64,000 nucleotides of DNA from Bacteroidota bacterium (GTDB lineage Bacteria > Bacteroidota > Bacteroidia > Chitinophagales > Chitinophagaceae), in NCBI GenBank assembly GCA_029555415.1, contig JAKPSI010000128.1, positions 1-64,000 of the forward strand, in the 5' to 3' direction. The notes below the pieces were generated by a model. The model was not told where the DNA came from. It worked only from the letters and a program-made list of their open reading frames with translations, and searched no databases. The position numbers and the translations under genes were made by a program. Shown one piece after another: positions 57,257 to 64,000 of this stretch (position 1 is the stretch's first letter; every line of letters begins with the position of its first letter).

Positions 57257-58195
57257 ATGACAAGAAAAAAGATCCTGGTCACCGGGGGTTCCGGTTTCGT
57301 TGGCTCGCATTTATGTGATCGCCTGCTGCAGGAAGGACATGAAGTTTTTTGCCTTGATAATTTCTTCACTGGCCAGAAACAGAATATCGTTCACCTGCTC
57401 AGCAATCCATACTTCGAACTGATCCGTCACGATGTAACAGAGCCCTTCTTCATTGAAGCGGACGAGATCTACAATCTGGCCTGCCCCGCATCACCGGTAC
57501 ATTACCAGTACAATGCGATCAAGACCATGAAGACCTCCGTGATGGGCGCTATCAACATGCTCGGTCTCGCCAAACGTATCAAGGCGAAGATCCTGCAAGC
57601 CTCTACCAGTGAGGTTTATGGAGATCCGAAGGTGCATCCCCAGGCGGAAGATTACTGGGGACACGTGAATCCGATCGGCGAGCGCTCCTGCTATGACGAA
57701 GGCAAACGTTCCGCGGAAACCCTGTTCGTGAATTATCACAAACAGAACCAGGTAAAGATCAAGATCATCCGCATCTTCAATACTTATGGCCCGCGCATGC
57801 ATCCGAATGACGGACGTGTGGTTTCGAACTTCATCGTACAGGCATTGCAGAACAAGGATATCACCGTGTACGGCGAAGGTGATCAGACAAGGAGTTTCCA
57901 GTATGTGGACGACCTCGTTGAAGGCATGATCCGCATGATGGCTTCCCCTGATTCATTCACAGGTCCGGTCAACATCGGCAACCCGAATGAATTCACGATC
58001 CGTGAACTGGCGGAGAGAGTGATCGCACTCACCGGCTCCCGTTCAAAGATCATCAAGCTGCCTTTACCTTCCGATGACCCGATGATGCGTCAACCCGATA
58101 TCAGCCTGGCAAAAAAAGAGCTGGACTGGTCGCCAAAGACACAACTGGATGAAGGACTGATGAAAACGATCGAATATTTCAGATCAGTTATCTGA
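57257..58195 (+). CDS. UDP-glucuronate decarboxylase (UDP-xylose synthase)
   Basis: About 312 residues from the ATG at 57257 (the earlier in-frame ATG at 57188 lies inside ugd). SDR-type Rossmann start [16 protein letters not shown], then [35 protein letters not shown], and the catalytic Tyr-Lys in [10 protein letters not shown], all characteristic of UXS1-like enzymes. It decarboxylates UDP-glucuronate to UDP-xylose. It ends before a terminator at 58261, so ugd-uxs is a two-gene transcript. Confidence 0.92.
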   Translation: MTRKKILVTGGSGFVGSHLCDRLLQEGHEVFCLDNFFTGQKQNIVHLLSNPYFELIRHDVTEPFFIEADEIYNLACPASPVHYQYNAIKTMKTSVMGAINMLGLAKRIKAKILQASTSEVYGDPKVHPQAEDYWGHVNPIGERSCYDEGKRSAETLFVNYHKQNQVKIKIIRIFNTYGPRMHPNDGRVVSNFIVQALQNKDITVYGEGDQTRSFQYVDDLVEGMIRMMASPDSFTGPVNIGNPNEFTIRELAERVIALTGSRSKIIKLPLPSDDPMMRQPDISLAKKELDWSPKTQLDEGLMKTIEYFRSVI

Positions 58196-58260
58196 TCTTT
58201 TTATACCAGCCGGTCATGGACGGTAAGCACTTTCTATGATCGGTTTTTTATTTTTTGGTT

Positions 58261-58284
58261 GCAGGCCTCCGGGCCTGCTTTTTT
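58261..58284 (+). terminator. Rho-independent terminator after the ugd-uxs pair
   Basis: GCAGGCC (58261-58267), loop TCCG, GGCCTGC (58272-58278), then six T residues. Confidence 0.88.
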
Positions 58285-58408
58285 ATGTCCAGAATCCGCT
58301 GTTTTTCCATTTTCCGGAATGCGGAATTAAATTCTATATAAGGGAAAATCCTGTCTTGCTTACTTTTCTCATCTATTTGATTATCTGCTATTTATAGACG
58401 TTTTTTTC

Positions 58409-58425
58409 TTGGCACAGGAATGGCC
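58409..58425 (+). promoter_or_regulatory. Sigma-54 (-24/-12) promoter before the Hpt gene
   Basis: TTGGCAC (58409-58415) AGGAA TGGCC: the conserved GG (58411-58412) and GC (58423-58424) are exactly 10 nt apart, as required for sigma-54. The start would be near 58436, 13 nt before the ATG at 58449. The NtrC-family activator at 54351-55697 is the obvious partner. Confidence 0.7.
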
Positions 58426-58448
58426 AATCCCTATACAAATACCATAAT

Positions 58449-58814
58449 ATGCAATCTTACAAATTATACGACCTGAACCTGATCCACACCATGACCCGTG
58501 GTAATTCTGAGAAGACCCGGAACATGATCCGTGTATTCACGGAACAGACCCCGCAACTGGTCACGAAAATGAAGCATGCCTATGAGCAGAAGGATTTCCA
58601 GATGCTCAATGAAGTGGCTCATAAAATGAAACCAACGATGACATACTACGGTGTGCCCTCACTGGCGGAAGATCTCCGGCTGATCGAAAACCTGGCTGTG
58701 GAAAAACCCGGTTCCCCCTTGATCGCAGGTGCACTCAGTCATGTGGAGCAACTCACAAAAATGGTCGTGCACGAGATGGAAAACGATTTTATGGAATTAA
58801 GTGAAACTGCTTAG
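58449..58814 (+). CDS. Histidine-phosphotransfer (Hpt) protein
   Basis: 121 residues, one Hpt helical bundle. The phospho-acceptor His58 lies in LNEVAHKMKPTMTYYGV, closely similar to the Hpt of the hybrid kinase (VAHRLKPSIDNMG). It would relay phosphate between the kinase receiver and a final receiver such as the next gene product. It is the first gene behind the sigma-54 promoter, 189 nt before the receiver gene. Confidence 0.9.
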   Translation: MQSYKLYDLNLIHTMTRGNSEKTRNMIRVFTEQTPQLVTKMKHAYEQKDFQMLNEVAHKMKPTMTYYGVPSLAEDLRLIENLAVEKPGSPLIAGALSHVEQLTKMVVHEMENDFMELSETA

Positions 58815-59003
58815 CAGGCATTCGTAGATAATATTAGTTACTGTTTATAAATGAAAAGGCGTTCTGAAACGGAACAATAGAAGCGGGAATTGAAAGTTTG
58901 GAGTATATCACCTTCTCACAAAACAGGGTGTAGTATAAAAAAAAGACCAGAAGGTCCCAGAAAACTCAGAAACAGGTAATTGAATCATAGAAAATCAGAA
59001 AAA

Positions 59004-59390
59004 ATGAAGAAAAAAATCCTTGTAGTAGATGACGAAATGAGCATCTGCCTTTTGCTGGAAAATTTCCTGTCAGAACAGTATGACGTAGTTTATAAAAATG
59101 ATGGTGCCTCCGCCCTCGAATGGCTGGAAGGCAATCTGCCTGATCTTTTCATTTGTGACATCCAGATGCCCGGCATGGACGGGTATGAATTGCTGGCAAA
59201 GGTCCGTCAGCGCGGTTTCACGCGCCATACCCCGTTCATCATGCTGTCCGCCAAAGCGGAAAGTAAAGAGCGGATCAAATGCTATCAGCTGGGAGCACAG
59301 GATTTCCTGACCAAACCTTTCAACCCTGAAGAACTGGAAGAGATCGTGAAGAAGAACCTTTTCCCGATCCACTACTCTATTGCCTGGTGA
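59004..59390 (+). CDS. Stand-alone response-regulator receiver protein
   Basis: About 128 residues from the ATG at 59004, which places KKKILVVDDEM at the start as usual; an ATG at 58980 would add eight residues. A single receiver domain: Asp9-Asp10, phospho-acceptor Asp52 in LFICDIQMPGMDG, and the switch Lys in FLTKPFNPEEL. No output domain, so it should act by binding a partner, perhaps the receiver-like domain of the sugar transferase that starts 30 nt downstream. Confidence 0.92.
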   Translation: MKKKILVVDDEMSICLLLENFLSEQYDVVYKNDGASALEWLEGNLPDLFICDIQMPGMDGYELLAKVRQRGFTRHTPFIMLSAKAESKERIKCYQLGAQDFLTKPFNPEELEEIVKKNLFPIHYSIAW

Positions 59391-59420
59391 TCAGTATCGT
59401 TAACACGTAACAAGAACAAG

Positions 59421-60620
59421 ATGAACCAATCTTTACAAATTTTATACATCGGAAGTAACCCTGATTGTTTTGAGCATATCCGTGAGAAGGAAGCGGTGGA
59501 GATCGTACGGGCGGATAACAGCATGAAAGGCATACAGTACCTCGAATCCGGTAAAAAAGCGGACGCGATCTTCTGTGATTATAAACTGACAGGGCCCAAC
59601 GGACTTTACTTTTTCGACTGGCTCCGCGGCCAGGCCGATTTCAATGACATCCCTTTCATTTTACTATCGAACCAGTTCAGGAGTGAATTGTACAAAACAG
59701 CCTATTCCAAAAAAGTGGATGATTATTATGCCACTTCGCTGACTTTACCTGTCGGACTTGTAGACCGTATCCGGTTCCTTTGCAATTACCGCAAAAGACC
59801 GAAAATCCGGGTTCCCGAAGAAACGAATGCGAAAGCTTTCATAATGCCGCTCTCCAAAAGGCTTTTTGATATCGCGGTCGCTTCTGTGATCCTGCTGCTC
59901 TTATCTCCGATCCTGCTGCTGATCATCCTGGCCATCCGCCTGGAATCAAAAGGCAAAGTGTATTATATCTCCAAACGTGTGGGCCGTAAACCCTTCGATT
60001 TCTATAAACTGCGTTCCATGCGTTCCGGTTCTGATGCGTTACTGAAACAGCTGGCGAAAGAAAAGAACCAGTATAACGACAAAGCAAAAGAAGCAGCGGT
60101 CGATTTCAGTCTGCCCTGTCCCCAATGCAGCCAGTTACCGGAAGGACAGAGCTGTTCTCCGATCATGTATATCGACAATCACGAGATCTGCGATCATTGG
60201 TATAACACCCAGAAGAAGGAAGTGAGTGAGAATAAATCCGCTTTCGTGAAGATCAAGGATGACCCGCGTATCACACGGGTCGGCAAATTCATCCGCAACA
60301 CCAGCATCGATGAGCTGCCGCAGCTGATCAATGTACTGAAAGGTGATATGTCCATCGTTGGCAACCGTCCCTTACCGGTATACGAAGCTGAATTGCTCAC
60401 CGAAGATGCTTTATCCAAGCGCTTCCTGGCTCCGGCCGGTATCACCGGATTGTGGCAGGTAGAACTGAGAGGCAAAGGTGGTGTGATGTCGGAAGATGAA
60501 AGGAAACGTCTGGACAATGAATATGCCGATCACTTCAAGGATGGCAACTATTCATTCTGGTACGACCTGAAACTCATTTTAAGGACCATCCCGGCGATGT
60601 TCCAGAAAGACTCTGTTTGA
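59421..60620 (+). CDS. Sugar transferase fused to a degenerate receiver domain
   Basis: 399 residues. Residues 1-120 have the receiver fold (LQILYIGSN, Asp53 in AIFCDYKLTGPNG, FILLSN) but lack the acidic pair at strand 1 and the final Lys-Pro (DYYATSL instead), so phosphorylation is doubtful. Residues about 137-399 are a polyprenyl-phosphate sugar-1-phosphate transferase of the WcaJ/WbaP type: membrane hairpin LFDIAVASVILLLLSPILLLI, then VYYISKRVGRKPFDFYKLRSM, STDELPQ-like NTSIDELPQLINVLKGDMSIVGNRPLP, and GLWQVELRG. Between them lies a Cys4 insertion (Cys233, 236, 245, 257) that looks like a zinc site. It should start the lipid-linked repeat unit of the exopolysaccharide. Confidence 0.9.
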   Translation: MNQSLQILYIGSNPDCFEHIREKEAVEIVRADNSMKGIQYLESGKKADAIFCDYKLTGPNGLYFFDWLRGQADFNDIPFILLSNQFRSELYKTAYSKKVDDYYATSLTLPVGLVDRIRFLCNYRKRPKIRVPEETNAKAFIMPLSKRLFDIAVASVILLLLSPILLLIILAIRLESKGKVYYISKRVGRKPFDFYKLRSMRSGSDALLKQLAKEKNQYNDKAKEAAVDFSLPCPQCSQLPEGQSCSPIMYIDNHEICDHWYNTQKKEVSENKSAFVKIKDDPRITRVGKFIRNTSIDELPQLINVLKGDMSIVGNRPLPVYEAELLTEDALSKRFLAPAGITGLWQVELRGKGGVMSEDERKRLDNEYADHFKDGNYSFWYDLKLILRTIPAMFQKDSV

Positions 60621-60641
60621 TCAATTTTTTAATCTGACCAC

Positions 60642-61358
60642 ATGAAACTATTTTATACTTCATTCCTGTTACTGACAATGATGGCCGCAAGCCCTGCACA
60701 TGTTGCAGCCCAGTCAGTTCCTGACAAGGATAACAGTCTGAGTCTTCCGCCACTGGCCGATCTGATCGATTCAGCAGTGAAACACAGTGCATCCGTACAA
60801 TACCGGAATCTGGAGATCAGTGTCCGTGAATCAGGACTCAGATCCCAGCAGAATTTCTGGTACCGCAACATGGGACTCCAGGCGGATACCCGTTATGGCA
60901 CGTACGACAACTTCCTGACGAATACCACATCCCAGTCAACCAGCCTGCTGAATTCAACGAGCATCCAGTTCAACTACGGATTTGGCGTATATATGAAATT
61001 CCCGCTGGTGGACCTGCTTGACAGGAAGAACCAGATCAAACAGGCGAAGACACAGATCGAAGAAGCAAGGATGCTTGCGGAAGCACAGCAGGATGATATC
61101 AGACAGATCGTGATCAAACAATACCAGGACGTATTACTGAGAAGCAGACTGCTGAACATCAAAGCACATAACCTGAGTACCGCAAGAGTAAATCTGGATA
61201 TGACCGAAAAAGAATTCAGGAACGGACTTGTGCCGGTAACTGAATATGCCCGTATCACAGAGATCGCGACCCGTGCAGAAACCGACTATGAAACCGGTAA
61301 AACAGAATACATCACCAGCAAGCTTCTATTGGAGAATCTGATAGGCTTCAAACTTTAG
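60642..61358 (+). CDS. Short TolC-family outer-membrane protein
   Basis: 238 residues with signal peptide (ending AHVAAQ). The rest matches one half of a TolC protomer: a small beta part (LLNSTSIQFNYGFGVYMKFPLVD) with a long coiled-coil helix pair before and after (about 40-90 and 120-235). Normal TolC proteins hold two such halves in 400-480 residues, so this one is half length; it is not broken by a frameshift in the visible sequence and ends normally 19 nt before the next gene. It could act as a hexamer or in place of a Wza-type outer membrane protein in polysaccharide export. Confidence 0.75.
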   Translation: MKLFYTSFLLLTMMAASPAHVAAQSVPDKDNSLSLPPLADLIDSAVKHSASVQYRNLEISVRESGLRSQQNFWYRNMGLQADTRYGTYDNFLTNTTSQSTSLLNSTSIQFNYGFGVYMKFPLVDLLDRKNQIKQAKTQIEEARMLAEAQQDDIRQIVIKQYQDVLLRSRLLNIKAHNLSTARVNLDMTEKEFRNGLVPVTEYARITEIATRAETDYETGKTEYITSKLLLENLIGFKL

Positions 61359-61377
61359 TCCTTTTCAAAAAGAGATC

Positions 61378-63816
61378 ATGAACATCATTTCCTTCATACG
61401 ACTTTTCCGGAAGCACATCATACTGGTCATGCTGACATCTTTGTTACTGGCAGGCATGATGACCCTGCTGACGAAGAAGCCCAAATTCATTTTCGCTTCC
61501 CAAACGACACTGTACACAGGTTTAGCGACCGGCTCTTCCATTGAAATGGATAAATCTTTCAACTATTTCGCTACCAACACGGCATTCGATAACCTGATCA
61601 ATATCATCAATTCCCGTGAAACGCAGCAGGATGTTGCGATCCGGCTCCTCAGTCAGCATCTGCTGCTGAAAAAAGCGGACCCCAAATTCATTTCAGCCGC
61701 GTCATTCGAACAACTCAAAAAGATCGCACCTGCCACTATTTATGCCGCTGTTGAAAATTTAAAAGCGGACACTACATTTCAGGTGAATATCAAGGAAGAG
61801 AAAGAGCCAGCCCCCGCTGCAAAGCACAACGAGCCAGCAGCTACGGCCCAAACGGACAGTGTTACGGTGAATACGGCAAGCCCTCTCTTCCCGGCTTCCA
61901 TTGACAGGGACCTTTACGAAAGGACCGTGAAGATGCTGACCGACCTGATGAACAGCAGTGATACGAATTTCGTATACAAACTGCTGAATTTCGAGAACCC
62001 GCATTATTCGATCAAAGCCATTTCAACGGTCAAAGCGGTCAGGATCGCCAACAGTGACCTCATCCGCCTGAGCTATGAAGTGGATGATCCGGGTATCTGC
62101 CAGCAAACACTTGCCATCTTCAATGAGGTTTGCATCTCCAACTACAAATCGATCAAAGAGAACAGATCCGATGCCGTCGTAAAATATTTCGAATCCCAGC
62201 TGGGCATGGCGGAACAGAAACTGAAAATGGCGGAAGACAAACTGCTTGAATTCAACAAATCCAACAACATCATCAACTATTACGAGCAAAGTAAAGCCGT
62301 TGCCGTAGTGAAAGAAGATATGGAAGTGGATTACAACAACAAAAAAGCACAGCTCGCCGGTACCGATGCTTCCATCAAAAGACTGGAAGACAAGCTGAAC
62401 ATCCAGCAACAGGTACAATTGAAGAGTTCGAACATACTGGAAAAGAAACAACGCCTGGGAGATCTCAATTTCCAGATCGCATCTGCGGAAGCCGATCAGG
62501 GTAATGCGGAAAAAGTGACCCGGTTAAGGATCCAGGCGCAGCAACTGACGGAAGAGATCCGAAACAGTGTGAGCGACCTGTACGCTTATCAGAACACAAC
62601 TGACGGTTTACCCGTGAGCAGGGTGCTGAATGAGTGGATCAGCAATGTCGTGGAATCAGAAAATCTCCGCGCCAAGTTGCGGGTGATGGACCAGAACAAT
62701 AAGGATTTCCAGAATCAATACGCGATCTACGCCCCTGCAGGTGCCAATATCAAAAGGATCGAACGCGAGATCTCCGTTTCAGAACAGGGATACCTCGAGA
62801 TCCTGCATGGCCTCAACCTTGCCAAATTGAAATTACAGGACAATGAACTGACCTCGAACCTGAAAGCCGTTGACCCACCTTATTTCCCGCTGACTCCGAC
62901 CCCGATGAAAAGAAAAGTACTGATCATTGCAGCCGCTTTGATCGGTGCGATCCTGGTGTTAGGGATCATCCTGGCACTGGAATATTTCGATGATACACTG
63001 AAGAACACGAAACGTGCGGCACAGAAGATCAAACTGCCCTCTATCGGTATGCTGCCGAAGATATTCCTGAACCCGGGCATCCTCGATTTCGATCAAGTGC
63101 GTGAGCGGTTACTGGAGATCACGATCCAGCAAATGCAACAGGGCCTGACCTCAAAAGAAAACGGGAAATCATCCACCAAGACGATCATCTTCTGCAGCAC
63201 AACAGAACATGAAGGAAAGACCGTGACCGCAGGCAACATGGCCCGCAAACTGATCAGCCAGGGGAAAAAAGTGATATTCCTGAACTACTCCGAAAATCAA
63301 AGTTATACTTTCAGCAAATCCGTTTTCCCATTCTTCAACCGCATACTTGGTTACCATGATCCGCGTGTAGATACAAAAAGCAGTTACCTGAAAGCACCTG
63401 CATCCTATCTGCCTTCATACATGCACGCTACATACAAGTTCGATGATCAGTTCCTCAGCAGCCGGGATTATACGGACGTATTGGACAGGAACGGCATCGA
63501 TCTCCCTTTCATACCGGATTATGTATTCATTGAGATACCGGCCCTTGTGAAACAGAACCATCCGACCGAACTCCTCGCCAATGCCGACCTGAGCGTACTG
63601 ATCTGCCGTGCGAACCGCATCTGGGGTGAGTCCGATCAGCATGCACTGAATGGCATCCTGAAGTATTGCGGCGACAAAGCATGCTTCCTGATCAATGGAG
63701 CAGAACTGGCTGAAGTGGAATCCGTACTGGGAGACCTTCCGAAAAAAAGAAATATCATCAGGAAAAAGATCAAGAACCTCCTGCGTTTCCAGATCTTCTC
63801 CAATAACCGAATCTGA
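61378..63816 (+). CDS. Wzc-like polysaccharide co-polymerase with degenerate ATPase
   Basis: 812 residues. The Wzz-type domain has membrane spans at about 13-33 and 512-534 (VLIIAAALIGAILVLGIILALEYF) around a large periplasmic coiled coil. The C-terminal part (about 595-790) is the BY-kinase-like P-loop domain: TTEHEGKT keeps a GKT, but Walker A' reads VIFLNYSENQ instead of an Asp-containing motif and Walker B reads VFIEIPAL without its Asp. No tyrosine cluster ends the protein. It probably controls chain length and export without kinase activity. It precedes the flippase gene by 8 nt. Confidence 0.87.
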   Translation: MNIISFIRLFRKHIILVMLTSLLLAGMMTLLTKKPKFIFASQTTLYTGLATGSSIEMDKSFNYFATNTAFDNLINIINSRETQQDVAIRLLSQHLLLKKADPKFISAASFEQLKKIAPATIYAAVENLKADTTFQVNIKEEKEPAPAAKHNEPAATAQTDSVTVNTASPLFPASIDRDLYERTVKMLTDLMNSSDTNFVYKLLNFENPHYSIKAISTVKAVRIANSDLIRLSYEVDDPGICQQTLAIFNEVCISNYKSIKENRSDAVVKYFESQLGMAEQKLKMAEDKLLEFNKSNNIINYYEQSKAVAVVKEDMEVDYNNKKAQLAGTDASIKRLEDKLNIQQQVQLKSSNILEKKQRLGDLNFQIASAEADQGNAEKVTRLRIQAQQLTEEIRNSVSDLYAYQNTTDGLPVSRVLNEWISNVVESENLRAKLRVMDQNNKDFQNQYAIYAPAGANIKRIEREISVSEQGYLEILHGLNLAKLKLQDNELTSNLKAVDPPYFPLTPTPMKRKVLIIAAALIGAILVLGIILALEYFDDTLKNTKRAAQKIKLPSIGMLPKIFLNPGILDFDQVRERLLEITIQQMQQGLTSKENGKSSTKTIIFCSTTEHEGKTVTAGNMARKLISQGKKVIFLNYSENQSYTFSKSVFPFFNRILGYHDPRVDTKSSYLKAPASYLPSYMHATYKFDDQFLSSRDYTDVLDRNGIDLPFIPDYVFIEIPALVKQNHPTELLANADLSVLICRANRIWGESDQHALNGILKYCGDKACFLINGAELAEVESVLGDLPKKRNIIRKKIKNLLRFQIFSNNRI

Positions 63817-63824
63817 TCCAGACC

Positions 63825-64000
63825 GTGAAAAAGACCATCCATAAGATCATCCGGGAAGACAACTTCCTTTCCCTCGCAGGCAACCTGAGCATCGCCCTGT
63901 TCGGCATCTCCGGATTCGCACTGCTGGCGAGAAGTCTGCAACTGGATGCATTCGGCCAATGGGTGCTGTTCATCTCTTCAGGTTCTTTCATTGAAATGTT
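63825..64000 (+). CDS. Start of a Wzx-like polysaccharide flippase (3' end outside the window)
   Basis: The frame opens with GTG at 63825, 8 nt after the Wzc-like gene, and runs off the window after 58 codons. Residues such as LAGNLSIALFGISGFALLARSL and DAFGQWVLFISSGSFIEM are typical of the first two spans of MATE/Wzx-type lipid-linked oligosaccharide flippases. No ATG is present nearby that would keep the first helix, so GTG is taken as the start. Confidence 0.7.
   Translation, partial: MKKTIHKIIREDNFLSLAGNLSIALFGISGFALLARSLQLDAFGQWVLFISSGSFIEM

Overview
The window looks like chromosomal DNA of a member of the Bacteroidota, most likely Chitinophagaceae or a close relative. Pointers are SusC/SusD outer-membrane pairs, a type IX secretion C-terminal sorting domain, Tat- and lipoprotein-type signals on several hydrolases, and very few Shine-Dalgarno-like sites. 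No rRNA, tRNA, transposase or CRISPR array was seen. The family calls come from reading the proteins and from knowledge of the families, not from database searches.

Bases 1 to about 8,800 are visibly more AT-rich than the rest and hold poorly known genes. After the tail of one unknown gene comes a tight four-gene operon: an ECF-type sigma factor, a single-pass membrane protein, an exported M48-like metallopeptidase with TPR-like repeats, and an exported TPR-CHAT (caspase-like) peptidase. Two minus-strand units follow: a Ser/Tyr-rich secreted protein, and a small membrane protein with a membrane-anchored J-domain protein. All three units share a bipartite element, GGTTACC-N16-AT(A/T)(A/G)(A/G)T, with an identical 16-nt spacer just upstream. 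My reading is that these are promoters of the sigma factor and that the region is one self-contained, protease-gated sigma regulon. This is the best candidate for an undescribed system. The island ends at a terminator and a nest of inverted repeats at 8,775-8,925.

Bases 8,918-27,925 hold a FAD/Fe-S D-lactate-dehydrogenase-like gene and then a complete sialic-acid catabolic operon on the minus strand (27,037 down to 11,832): SusC, SusD, NanA lyase, NanM mutarotase, MFS transporter, sialidase, AGE-family epimerase, sialate O-acetylesterase, and an SGNH-GH20 fusion. A divergent FadR/GntR regulator and a perfect 8-3-8 palindrome lie at its head. The amino-sugar kinase and the Nag enzymes are not in the window.

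Bases 27,951-48,125 are mixed housekeeping and accessory genes: an AraC regulator, an aldo/keto reductase broken by one in-frame stop, a second (Tat-type) aldo/keto reductase with NTF2-like and SMP-30-like partners, a GlxA-type regulator, a DinB protein, envelope proteins, a class C beta-lactamase-fold hydrolase, a TPR histidine kinase with a NarL-type regulator, a Tat-signal Nif3-like protein, and a PA14-Fn3-sugar dehydrogenase carrying a T9SS tail.

Bases 48,222-64,000 couple signalling to exopolysaccharide. On the minus strand are a FIST protein, a soluble eight-PAS hybrid kinase and a sigma-54 activator. On the plus strand are ugd, a UDP-xylose-synthase-like gene, an Hpt protein behind a good -24/-12 promoter, a lone receiver, a sugar transferase fused to a degenerate receiver, a short TolC-like protein, a Wzc-like protein with a degenerate ATPase, and the start of a Wzx-like flippase. 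This suggests polysaccharide output controlled by a phosphorelay.
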